A DNA stretch of 64,000 nucleotides from Tipula vernalis (lineage: Eukaryota; Arthropoda; Insecta; Diptera; Tipulidae), in the NCBI GenBank assembly GCA_958295665.1, contig OY282560.1, positions 189,010,561 to 189,074,560 of the forward strand, written 5' to 3'. Below, piece by piece: positions 47,746 through 59,540 of the stretch. The notes under the pieces are model-generated. The model saw only the letters and a program-made list of their open reading frames with translations. It was not told where the DNA came from and did no database searches. Within the stretch, counting starts at the first letter, position 1; each line of letters starts with the position of its first letter. A program made the position numbers and the translations under genes.

Positions 47746-49743
47746 ACTCTCACAGTCTCATAATGACTGTATATAATGGTTATTATGTAATCACCAAGCC
47801 AACAACAAACAGAATTCCCAAAAAGTTAGTTTATGTACACAGTACGTACACACACAAAACAAAATAATATACAACAATTCATCAATATCATTTTCCAACC
47901 AAAGGAATTTTTCATCAATTCGAATTATATGTATGTACACATTATATGGAAAAACCCCAAAAAGCAACTCTATATACAAAACAACAAAACCAAATTACAA
48001 AAACAAAAATAATTTCTGAATCCAATACAAAACAAAAAAAAAACAAAAAAAATCCGCTCCTCATATCTCCCCCCGCACCAAACACATTTAATTCTAATCC
48101 ACCATTGTGCATATCAAAAACCGAACCGATTTCTATATGTATTTTCTAAACCCCCGCACACCATTCAGTATTACCAACATGAGAAACGCAAGATATTATC
48201 ATCATCGCGTCATCTTTATTTACTATGCAAATATACATCTGTATGTACAAACTCTACTCGTAACCTCTATTAATACTCCCTTTTCATTCTAACCGAAAAA
48301 ACAAAACGGGTCGTCTCTTTTCTGCCGCAACAAATTAAATTCCATCTCGTGCTACATTCATTTTTGTAAAAACATTGTTTACTATTATGTTTTGTGTAAC
48401 GACTCGACTCGTTGCTGGGAATTTTTTTTTTTTTTTTTTTTTTTGCTTGGTGTATTCTTGTGAAATGACATTTTGTCAATAAAAATGTCATTTTTTTTTT
48501 GTGAGATGACCCGCCTCCTCCTCCTCCATCCAATAATATTCCTTTAACCATTACGTTTTAATTTTATACAAAATAATATTAGAAAATTAATGGAAAACAA
48601 TTGAATATAATTTAGATTTACATGAAATTTTATTTTCAACCAAAAATTCCGATACATTTGCTAATTTTAATTAAAAAAAACCAAATGTTTAATTTAAAAT
48701 TAGAAAATTATTATTTATAAACGGTGACCGCCCATTTTACATATATATCGGCATCTCTTTTTTGTTATAACATTTGTGATTCGTTGAATTTTATTCAATC
48801 AAATAAATTTGCTATGTGTGTGTGTTGTGTGGATTCGTTTCATGGTGATTTAAAAAAATTTTTCGTTACTCGACGTTTTTTTTCCCATTTTATTTTTCAG
48901 TGCATTTACAGATTTCATAAAGTGCGCGCTCAAAACTTAAATTTAAAATTGGAGAGACAAAACAAAATAAAAAAATAAGTTAGAATTAATAAAAGGGCAA
49001 ATTGATAAAACAAGAAATAATTTAATTTAAATTAAAAAGTTTTTTATTTTTTTTTTTTATTTTTTATGTTTTTGTTTATAAATAATTAAAAACAACTTGT
49101 ATACGTCGTCGTTGTCGTCGTCTGTATATATATTATTGAAACTTAAGGTGCCGCCAAACATTAACGGCTTTTTTATTCGCGAATTTAAATTTTTTTTGTT
49201 TTTTTTTTTTTTGTATTTTTCGTCGTTATATTTATACAATTTAGTATTATTATAGTTGTTGTGAAAATTGAAAATTATGTATACGATTGTTAATTAAGAG
49301 AGTCGTGATAACAATTATAAATAAATTAATTAAAGTAAATTAAATTCACGTGATTTTATTGTTGTTGTATATAAATTATATTAATAAATAGAAATGATGA
49401 AAGTGAAAATAAAAAAAGAAAATTATTAGAATTAAGATTTATTAAGTATTATAAAATTAAAATTTTTTGGTTTTTGTTTTAATGTGCTGTGATATTATAA
49501 AAGTGATGAATTATTGTTGTAAAACAAAATGATTTCCACAACAAAACAACATACAATTTATTTGGATTAACTTATGCATAATTGTGTTGTGGATTATATA
49601 AAACACACCCGACGTTGTGAATTTTTTATTTATTTTCCATATATGTATATGATATTTGTGTGCTGTACATATAGAATTTGTAAAAGTGATTAATAAAATA
49701 CAACAAACTGTCGGCGATATCGATAAGGAATTTTTCAGCAAAT
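47746..49743 (+). other. AT-rich leader-like region upstream of a possible first exon
   Basis: No supported coding frame; many homopolymer and simple tracts (T runs at 48421-48444, 49047-49058, 49201-49213; CTCCTCCTCC at 48514). Such sequence is typical of long dipteran 5' UTRs or promoters, and it precedes an ATG plus donor at 49744. No clear TATA/Inr pair could be chosen. Confidence 0.35.
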
Positions 49744-49777
49744 ATGCTGAACAACCTCAGTTCGTCCAGCATCGGAG
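49744..49777 (+). CDS. Possible first coding exon of a long-intron gene
   Basis: ATG in a good context (GCAAAT-ATG) opens MLNNLSSSSIG and runs straight into a donor GGAG|GTAATT at 49778, leaving phase 1. The codons are GC-richer than the surroundings (AACCTCAGTTCGTCCAGCAT), as expected for selected coding sequence. It follows 2 kb of leader-like sequence and precedes about 9.7 kb with almost no coding signal, which could be its first intron. I do not recognise the gene and cannot see the next exon with confidence. Confidence 0.4.
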
Positions 49778-51160
49778 GTAATTACTTTTGTAAGAAAGAT
49801 TTTTATTATTTTATTATTATTCAAATTTATAATCAAATTTAAATTAGTGACAATGGCGGCGGCCATTGGATCTAAATACATAATACCTATTAGGATTTGA
49901 AAAAATTTCTTTATTTATAATGAACCAGAATTTAAGAAAATGTTTCTTGAACCGCAGCACGTAGGCACATTTTAAATAAACATTAAATCGTTTATTGCTT
50001 CGATTGAAGAGGAATTTCGGTTCTTTAAAAGTCAAGTCAGTCGTTTTCTAGATTTTTTAGAAGATAACCTAAAAAGAGTAAAAAAAGTTGTTAATACTAA
50101 AAAATAGGTAAGTTAGTACTCGTCAGATACTTCAAAATTTTTTGCCAAATAAAGTTCAATTTTTTTGAATAAGGTATACTGAAATTTAATTTTTTAATTT
50201 TTAAAATCAGAGAAATTGGAAATTTGAACAAATGATTTCAGGGCGTCATATTTCGCCATTTTCGTGTTAATTTAGAAAAATGAATTATTCGCTTAATTTC
50301 AATCTGTTATTTTAGATTTGTTGGAGAAAAAACTTCTAAGAAAATGCTTCAAAATATTTTATAATTAATTTTATTTAGAAAGAGATTTTTTCTATTCAGA
50401 AGTTTTCTTCGAGTTTTTACAGCTTTCCACAAATAATTATAAAATAGTATTTTTTGGAAAATTCCAATTTTGTCAAAAGCATAAAAATTGTCTTGAAATT
50501 CAGAATTTTGGTAAATTTTTAAGTTCGATTGGCAATATTCTGTTGCCTCGAAAGCTTGTTGATTTTTAGTTCAATTATTATAGGCTTGTGGGTATTTCAG
50601 AATTGGACGATGAATTTCTAGATAATTTTTTGTTGATGCTTTTGAATGATAATAATTTGTCTTTTTCTTAGCGTGTTCCACAAACTGCGGCCTGTGCTCT
50701 CTTAATTCAAATGGGTTGCAATTTTAAAAATAGTCGGGCCAGTATTCTTTTAGAAACCAAATACATAATTGTAAATTTTGCATTATGCTTCCATATGCGT
50801 TAACTAAATACTATAGTGTTAGTCACATGATCCATTTAATTTATTTTTTATTATGCTTAATTTTGTATAGTTTATTATTTAGTTTAATTCTACACAATCA
50901 ACCACAACTTTGTTAAATTACAATGTTACTAAACTAAATTAAATATGTATTACTAGATTCTGATCAAGTGACAAATGACATTTTTTTGTGACATCTTTAA
51001 TTTTAGTCCTAAGATTAAAATTCGAGTTCTCGAAAAATTTCCAAATGACTTATAGGACACATATAGTATTCACAAGGATATAGCGATATATAAACTTTGT
51101 CCAAGAGGCATATCCTCGATTCGGTCGCAAACGCGTTAATTAAGTTCATTTTGCTGAATC
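49778..51160. other. No gene seen; possible intron
   Basis: AT-rich, without terminal repeats or long protein-like frames. It follows the GTAATT donor of the candidate first exon. Confidence 0.4.
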
Positions 51161-51162
51161 GT

Positions 51163-51500
51163 GATTTTGATATCCAGTGCTGGGATGTTCTAACATCACT
51201 ATTTTCGATATTCGATACGCTTTATGTCCCTTTATTGTCTATTATTGTCTAAGTATTTTCGATTCAGCCTGCTATTTCTTCATCACTTTATCACTACAAA
51301 AATTTTTTGTGATACTTTGTCGATTATGTTGAAAAAGGATAGTAAAGAAATTTATTCTAATAGGCTGAGGTCGCAATAGATGAGCGTAATTGAGGAAGCG
51401 AAATAATGGGCAACTTTGTTCATGAAAAAAGAGACATAAAGCGTATCGAATATCGAAAATAGTGATGTTAGAATATCCCAGCACTGGATTAAAATGTCGG
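51163..51500. repeat. Inverted repeat, arms ~70 bp
   Basis: CCAGTGCTGGGATGTTCTAA at 51175 through CGATACGCTTTATGTCCC is mirrored at 51425-51487 (GACATAAAGCGTATCG to ATATCCCAGCACTGG). The GTCGCAA motif lies outside both arms (51123 and 51500), suggesting that the arms extend to 51120-51510. Probably a small non-autonomous foldback element. Confidence 0.65.
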
Positions 51501-51879
51501 TCGCAATTCGTTAAATTTTTCTTGCTTTTTTGTGTTCCCGATTTTTGAGTAGTAAACGTATTTAGCACAACAGTATGACCTCTCAAATTATTAAAACTGA
51601 CGTTTCACAGACAGAAATTTATACGCTCGTTACAGATGTATTGACAATGATTCTGTAACAGCAATATATAGAAGAGGGTGGTACTAATGGCAAAGAAGAT
51701 GATAATTGATAATTCACAGTAGAGCAGGGTTACATTAATCGATTTCTCTACCGTTTAAAATTGTTCGATTAATAGAACATTTTTTTTCTCCATAAAAATG
51801 TGAACTGGATCTACAAAAATTTGAAACTGTGAACTGAAATTTGTTTGTAAATTATTTCCGTTCCATTTATACCAAAAAT

Positions 51880-52570
51880 CGAATCCCTTCAACATGACAT
51901 ATTTCAAAACGGAATATTTAAAAATGGAATATGAAAATATGACATAAGGTATACTATAACATATTTCAAAACGGCATATTTCAAAACCGGCATATGGTAC
52001 GAGATGACATTTTCTAAAACTTGGCTAATTCTTAGCAGAGTATGATGAAATTTGGCAAGTACAATGAAAATGGAATACTAAAACGGATTTTAGGCGAAGT
52101 TCTGTAATATGGCCAATTAGGGTGGAACTTGGCTGTTAATTAACCGAATATGATGAAATTCAATATATACGATGGAAATGGGATTCTAATCAATCATGAT
52201 GGAACTTGGGTATTTCTTAAACGATTACGACGAAATTCGACAAGTGTGATGAAAATGGGATTCTAAAATGAGTTTTAGTAGAAGTTCTGAAATATGGCCA
52301 ATTTTGATGGAATTAATCTATTTATTGGATGATTATGATGAAATTCGGAAGGAGTGATGTTGTTAAATGGTTTATAGATAAAGTTCTGAGATATGGCAAA
52401 TTTTATGCAACATGGCTATTTCATAACTGTTTATTTTGAAATTCGATAAATGTGATGGAAATAAGATTCTAAAATGAGTTTTAGATAAAGTTCTGGAATA
52501 TGGCCATTAAGGATGAAAATCGGCTGTATCTTAATCAATTATGATAAAATTAGCGATGGGTATGGTTTTT
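51880..52570. repeat. ~105-bp satellite, about five units
   Basis: Unit landmarks GGCCAATTAGGGTGGAACTT, GATGAAATTCG, GATGGAAATGGGATTCTAAA and AGTTCTGAAATATGG recur at intervals of roughly 100-110 bp. They match the satellite within the foldback element at 30540-31527. It is preceded by ATATTTCAAAACGGAATATT units (51895-52000). One and a half more units are at 53880-54040. Confidence 0.75.
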
Positions 52571-52617
52571 TAATCATCAACTAATAAAGTTACCCTTTAC
52601 TTACTAAAATTGCCCTT

Positions 52618-53556
52618 ACGTACGTGAAGTTTGTCCTAAGTTGCCTTAAGTTGTCCTAATAGTTGTCCTAATTATGTCCTAATTTTTTTTAAATGTGTTG
52701 GTGTACAAGTTTCGTTATTACGTATTTATTTAATTCATATTGAAATAATAAAAATTATGCTTAAGATTATTTACTCTTACAAAAAAAATTTACATTTTTC
52801 TACGGCGCGAAATATTCTGATGGTGACTGTATAAAATCAGATCATTTTCCAAAAACTGAGAAACTGGCAGAAAACCTGTGTTTAATCGTGTTTGTTTGCG
52901 AATTTTCTTGTGAAAATCCTAGGAAGCGGCCACCAACATGTGCACAATTCTAAATTGTCATAAGGTCTTATCTATTTGAAAAATATTCAATTTTGAAAAA
53001 AGTAGGGCATTAGAGTCCAGTGGCCTGCTTCACAGATAGGTATAATTATTATACAGTTCGATTTCTTTTTTTGTATTGTGATCGTTGATTGTCAAATTGA
53101 CAATCAAATTCGTTGAACACCTGCTAGCTGATTGTTTTAAAAATAAAAATTTATTATTCCGAAAAACAACTTTTCAAATGTAAATTTTTTCAAAAGTGAA
53201 ATATTTTTTGAATAGATAAGACCTTACGACAACTTAGAATATAGATCATTTTGGTGTCCGCTTCCTAGGATTTTCACAAGCAAATTCGCAAACAAACCCG
53301 ATTAAACACAGGTTTTCTGCCAGTTTCTCAGTTTTTAGAAAATGATCTGATTTTATACAGTCACCATCAGAATATTTCGCGCCGTATAGAAAAAATGTAA
53401 ATAATCTTAAGCATAATTTTTTATTATTTCAATATGAATTAAATAAATTTGTAATAACGAAACTTTTTACACCAACACATTTTAAAAAAACTTAGGACAT
53501 AACTATAGGACAACTTAGGACAACTTAAGGCAACTTAGGACAAACTTCACGTACGT
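52618..53556. mobile_element. Foldback element family D, 8-bp TSD
   Basis: Ends ACGTACGTGAAGTTTGTCC and GGACAAACTTCACGTACGT. Perfect 8-bp direct repeats TTGCCCTT flank it at 52610-52617 and 53557-53564. Arms of about 430 bp are near-identical inverted copies (for example TACGGCGCGAAATATTCTG at 52801 and its complement near 53375), meeting around 53090. No ORF. It inserted into the region bearing the 105-bp satellite. The superfamily is unknown; 8-bp duplications occur in hAT- and P-like elements. Confidence 0.85.
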
Positions 53557-53564
53557 TTGCCCTT

Positions 53565-56500
53565 TACCTATTGAAATTTTATTTCGCTTAATATAATTTT
53601 CCTTCACTTAATGCAATTAAATTTATTCTCCCAACGGATAAAAATATTGGTAATAAAGATATAATCGGGAAGTGCTTATTAATATCTATAATTTTTAATT
53701 TTAAAAGTAAAAATATCTATATTGGCCCTTCAGGTTTTTTATCCTTATTCGGTGAAATTATTTGTAAAGAAGGAAATTTAGCAAGATATAATTGGATAAT
53801 AGCGTATTTATTCAGGGATATTTTATTAGTTTAGTAATGATTTTGCTCGAATCACTAGTATGAATTCGTTTATAAGACGAAAATAGGGTTCTAAAATGGT
53901 TTTTAGATAAAACCACACAGAATTATCTTCTTATTTCTCTGTGATAAAACTCTAGAATGTGGTCAATTAGAATGAAATTTGGCTATTTCTTAACTGATTA
54001 TTATGAAAATCAACAAATATGATGGAAATGGTATCTTCCATCATATTTATCGAATTTTATATTGTAATAATCCGTTATATATAAAATAAACCCCAAAAAA
54101 TTAAAGTTGCTTAAAAAAAGTAGCAAATCGTATTCAGCAACATGCTGAACTATCGATTTGCGATCATTAACGCAAGTCAAACAGTTTGCGAGAGCGCAAG
54201 TTAACATTTCGCGATGGATGGTATAAGTCACAAAAAATTGTTGTTTCATTAGAATTTGGTTTCACAAATAAAAAAAAAAAAATTCAACCCCCGCAGTTAA
54301 GAAAGATTTGTTCACGAAATTTGCAGTCAAATATTTAGCTCTCCAGTTCATGCATAACAGTAATAAAATTTGCTTACATTAAATTTTGAATATGAAACAA
54401 AACCGCAATTTCATAAAATATGAAAGAGAGGAAATATTATTTAACTGGAAATTGCCTTTTTTGTAAAACCGGGCATATAAAGACTGATTTACATTCAAAG
54501 ATTTTTGCAGATGCACATGTCAAATCAAAAATTCGTTTTCTTTACACATAAAGCTTTTCTTGCTTATGTATAACCTTATTATAGTTATTTATTCACAGAT
54601 GAAACTCGACATCTGCAAAAATTAGAAGACGACGACTTTTGGGTTTGTTTCTCGGGTTTTAATTGACTTTTTTAAGCAGATACTTTTATATACTTTTTCC
54701 TATGTTGTGTTTCAATTTTTTTGCCGACGTCGAATGTCGTTGAATGTAAATCAGCTATAAGTCGTTTTTTATTTGTTACTACTATACAATAATTGCTGGA
54801 GGAAATTTTCATTTGAAACTTGCAACATATTTACATTCTGAGAGCATGTGAAGGAATCGTTTGTTTGGATGTTGTGAAGCACCCTGTAACGTGTCCAATT
54901 TGTTAGATATTATTTAGATTTTGTTTAAATTGTTACAGTAACGGCCAACTGCCCTCATCTCTTCAGAATTTTGTAAGGATTGTTCATTTTGACAAAAGCA
55001 TTTAGGAAAGTTTGGCTGTTATATATAGATTAGTAATGCTGGTTTGGAATTATGTATATTGAATATTTTCAAAATACGTATTTATATCTCGTATGCATAC
55101 AAATTAAGAAAGTAAATTTCATAAATATTCACCTGTGTGAGTAAAACCATTTCATGCAAAAGGTGGCAGTCTTTTGTTAATTTTCGAAAAAAAATATCTT
55201 GATAAATTTATTATACCTTTTTGACATAACCTAGGTTTATAGACATCGAGTAATTCTTTGAGTTTCACACTTGCGTTTGCGAATTAATTAATTGCGTTGA
55301 CATAGGCCGCCGGCGGTATATTATATAGACGTTTCGTGATAGGAAAAGTTCCATTTTCAATAACAGTACACGGAAAAAACACTTTAATAAGCATTGTTGT
55401 ATTTTATGTACATTCATTGTCATTTACATGAGCAAAATTGCCCCCGTGCCAATTTATGAGAACCTTTCATATGTAGCACAATAAAGGTTTCTATAAAATT
55501 AATTGGTAACTATCAACATTTATATTTCGAAGGTTCCTATTTCTATATGAATAGTTGTAAAGCTGAACAATGGATTTCCAAATTAATATAAGAAACTGTA
55601 TACAACATAGTTTAACAAATATTTTTATTATATTAATTTATCATATGTGATATGAAAGTTTCTTATTCTAATTATAAAGAGTATCACATTTGTATCAAAC
55701 CGTACCATTGCTTTATGATAAATTTTCTTATTAACCATAACACAATGTGTAGCTTTTTCTTATTTAAATAATAAAATTCATATTCATATTAAACAATGCT
55801 ATTGGGGAGTGGAATGCCTATCCAATTTTAAGCATTTCTTCACATATTTTTTACAAAGCTTATGTGAATTATAAGAGAACCGTTGCAAAATATTTTAATA
55901 AAATTTCGTAAACTCTTGTTATTGCTCTTAAATAAAACTTCTTTTTTGTTAATTTTTAATAATTGAACTTCATTTATTAATTTAGTTTATTTAAAATTTG
56001 ATTAAACCCGTAAATAATTACAATTTGTCGAAGATTTGTCTAGATTTTTAAGGCATAACGAACATAAGGTTGATGAAATGCTGCTGAATATTTCGTCCAA
56101 CAAAGCGTATTCGTAAAATTGGGAAATTAAAATCTATAATTACATGATTTAGAAGTAAATTCACATAATATAAATAAACAATTACGATTTTTAAACCCAT
56201 TCCGAATTTAATGTTTCGTTTCAGCCTTTGGTATATGGATTACAGTCTTTGGTGTACCGATTACACAGAGAGAAAAAAAATTAAATTCATAAAATTGTAC
56301 AGTAAATGATTGTTTTGTCGACTAGATTTATTGATGTCATTATTGTGCATTACATAATTTGATGTTATTATTGAAAAATAAAGGCAATTTACATTGATAA
56401 ATCAAATTATTACATTGAATAAAGCCACTTATAAGCGTATTATAACATGAATGTCGTCAGCGTCACTGAGTTTGGTTTCAAATTGCAAAGATTAGCCAAT

Positions 56501-57760
56501 CTCTGAACACTCATTTTAAAAATGAAATACCTTTAAAAAATGAGTGATCTATTTCAAACCAAATGATATAAAAACATAAAAGCCGTTTGATTTCAATAAA
56601 TAAATTGTTCTTATATTTTAAAAACTATTTAGACACAGCACACGACAAACTCAAACACCAAACATATAACCATAATGTAACCCACCACAAGAAATACACA
56701 TAATCACAAAAGAAAAAAACTTACCAATTCAATTTTCCAAACAGCTAGATAGAAACACCGAATAGTTCTAAAACTTATTTTAAAATGTTAAAGTATAGAT
56801 TACGACTTATTCAAATTATATTTTTAAAATTGTAATTTAACAAATACTTTTGTAAAATTTTAACTAAAAAATCACTTCCTAAATGTACAGAACCAATGTT
56901 CGAGATCGATTGATATTAACTTAAAATACAAGCCGTGTTATGTCATAGTTGGTAGAACAAAGAATTAAGATTATGTATTTCAGATTGATAATGTTTACCA
57001 TAAATTTATTTAATAGTCACATTAAAAATAATAAGGCACTGTCAATATTGATAGAAGCAAAGCCGATATTGAGCCGATTTTTTTTTTTAACGATATTCGT
57101 AAAAATTGTTGTATCACAGTCACAAAAGAACGCATCAATTTCTGTATATATAAATCTTATCATATTGTTTATAAGCGGTCACAATAATTTGTTAAAATTA
57201 AGTACGCATGCATAAGAAACTATACTAAACTGGATCAGACAAAAATATTAAATTATATGATAATTTCTCTAAAGTTTTAATAGATCGGTTAATTTTAAAA
57301 TGATGAACCATCTTTTATTCAAGAGACTTATTATTAAATTGTATATGCTATAAAAATAACAAACATTGCTATACATTTTATAATTGGGTGTCATATAAAA
57401 TATATTGTCTGTAATAATTTAGGAATGGGTCTTTTGGTTTTTATGAGGAATTGCTAAATTTTCTTTCTGTTGTACATGATATTGAATCATACGTACTTTT
57501 TCCCGTGTATAAGAGAAGAAATGACCGAGATAAGTTTCAGATTTTAAGATAGTTCCAAAAACTTAAGAATTTACTTTATTGCGCCAAATTCATAATGTCG
57601 TATTAATGACATAATTTAAAAATTTGAAACTCCAAAAATTGAAATATTGAAAAAATTTAAATTGAAATATGTCTATATTTCAAAATTTGATTCGAAATTG
57701 ATAAATTTTGAAAATTTATAAAAATAACAAAAATTAAAAAAAACATCACATTTTGAAAAT
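53565..57760. other. Gene-poor AT-rich stretch
   Basis: Apart from satellite units at 53880-54040 I see no element termini, RNA gene or protein-like frame. It may be intronic if the 49744 exon is real. Confidence 0.4.
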
Positions 57761-57774
57761 ATTAATTTCAGCAG

Positions 57775-57876
57775 AGTTAAAGAAACAATTGAAAGACTCC
57801 AATTTCTCCGTAAAGGCGATGATACTCCATGCATAAACGGTAAACCGGTATTTGAAACCGTCAAATCCAATTGTTA
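57775..57876 (+). other. Exon-like frame of unknown gene
   Basis: A pyrimidine-rich AATTTCAG acceptor-like site precedes a plus-strand frame reading RVKETIERLQFLRKGDDTPC then INGKPVFETVKSNC and a stop. It is more protein-like than its neighbours. However, its phase does not fit the phase 1 donor at 49777, and its last 30 bases are inside a foldback arm. It may be a decayed terminal exon or chance. Confidence 0.2.
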
Positions 57877-58175
57877 GGAAAATTGTTTCATTTTGCAATA
57901 TCCAAATTATTAACAAACGAATTGAAATGATTGAAATTGATTTGATTTCATTCGAAACAATCCAAATTTATATTTTGGCGGACAGATTTTAGCTTGATGG
58001 TCGGCAAAATTAAAAATTGGGATTTTCGAATGAAATTAAATCAATTTTTATTAAATTTTCAAAGAATACGGTGATACTAATAGATATGAACCATTTGTTA
58101 ATAGTTTTGATATTGCAAAATGAAACAATTTTGGCAAAAAATTGATTTGACGGTTTGAAATACCCGATCGAACAA
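57847..58175. repeat. Inverted repeat, arms ~110 bp
   Basis: GGTATTTGAAACCGTCAAAT at 57847 pairs with TTGACGGTTTGAAATACC near 58170. The match continues through AAATTGTTTCATTTTGCAAT and TTCGAATGAAAT. Probably a MITE; target duplication unclear because the end GGTATTTSAAACC is itself palindromic. Confidence 0.6.
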
Positions 58176-58179
58176 ATTC

Positions 58180-59540
58180 AAAATTTGTGAAAAGTTAGTG
58201 GAAATAAAAATTGTAAATTAAAGTTTCATATAACTAACGTAAATGTTAAAATTTTTTTGTAAACACATAAGCTCATTATTGGTATACTTCTGTGTAAACT
58301 ATTAATCGGTTTAAAACATTTTAATACATCTTTTGGGAAATATCGATTTTTTGTTGTTTTCTAAAATTTTTATTCCCAAAATTCAATATTTTATAAACCA
58401 TCTAAATTTTTAATATGGAAAATTGGTTTAGTTTTACCTTTTGGTATTAAATACGTTTGTATACTCCGCAGAGCTACAAAATTTCTTTAATTTTCTTTTA
58501 ATCAAACCAAATGGTGACATTCAGCATAGAAATTTGAAATGTTTTACTTTTTTTGCTTCTGAATTCTTAATTCTAAATTTTTCCACTTCCAAAAAGTTTC
58601 AACTTTATCTTGTAAAGCTTTATAAATTCTTCTGTACATTTGATAAATTTAAATAAAAAGTTTGTGTAGCCACAATAGCGGTTTTACGATATCAGACTAT
58701 AATTACTGCTTTCCTTATTATAGGAATAAGTTTATTTCTTTATTTATTTAACATGAAATAGCTTTATTTATAGACCTTTTCAAATTATTTAATTTATTTT
58801 TAAAATAAATTAAAATATACTGTTTTCCTTCGATTTCAATCTCGTATTAATCAAACATTGAAATAAAATTTTCCTTATTAGCTACCAACATATTGTATAT
58901 CGATTTTCTGTTAGTATTTGGGTTCAACAGTGCCAAATTTTAGAAACATTTTTAGTTTTTGGCATACTCCTTCGATAGACGACTAAATTGCTCTAAAGCT
59001 CAATTTCATAAGTATTTTAGAAAGAAACACCAATAATATTATGATTTTCTGGTAGCCTCTTGATGGGCATAAATTTTTACAAATTTCTTTTAGACACTGA
59101 TCCTATTCGATGTGGCTTTGTAAATTAAATTAAACTTTGTTCATTTGAAATTAACCTTTTTTAAAATGAAATTAAACTAGGTTAGTAAATTAGATGTACA
59201 TATGTATAAAAAAAATTAATTTCATTGTGAAAATGAAATTAAAGTTCAATGGTTTTGTATGTATGTATATTTATTAATATAGTATTTAGAGTTGTAGACG
59301 TCAATTGCTAATGGTTCTGATTTTCATTAATTAGTTGTTGAAATATTTCGTCAGTTAAAAAGGACAAAATAGGCTTAAATTGATATATGTTTACTAGTAT
59401 ACGTTGGAGGCCATTTTATCAAATTATTTTTTGAAAATAAAACATTTTCGGGTTGAGAGGCTTTTCGGACTAAGTTATCGTACCCACTTTTTTGCTACAT
59501 ACTTTTTTTCTACTTCGTGTAATCGTGGTATAAATATTTT
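58180..59540. other. No gene seen
   Basis: AT-rich sequence. The frame at 58441-58656 is Phe/Leu-rich without recognisable features. Confidence 0.4.

Noticed and set aside
48270..48551. Gly/Lys-rich 93-residue frame
   Set aside because: Arises from CTCCTCCTCC and T runs; no start context or conservation signal.
54010..54249. 79-residue minus-strand frame beginning MKQQFFVTYTIHREM
   Set aside because: No recognisable domain and partly overlaps satellite units; considered chance.
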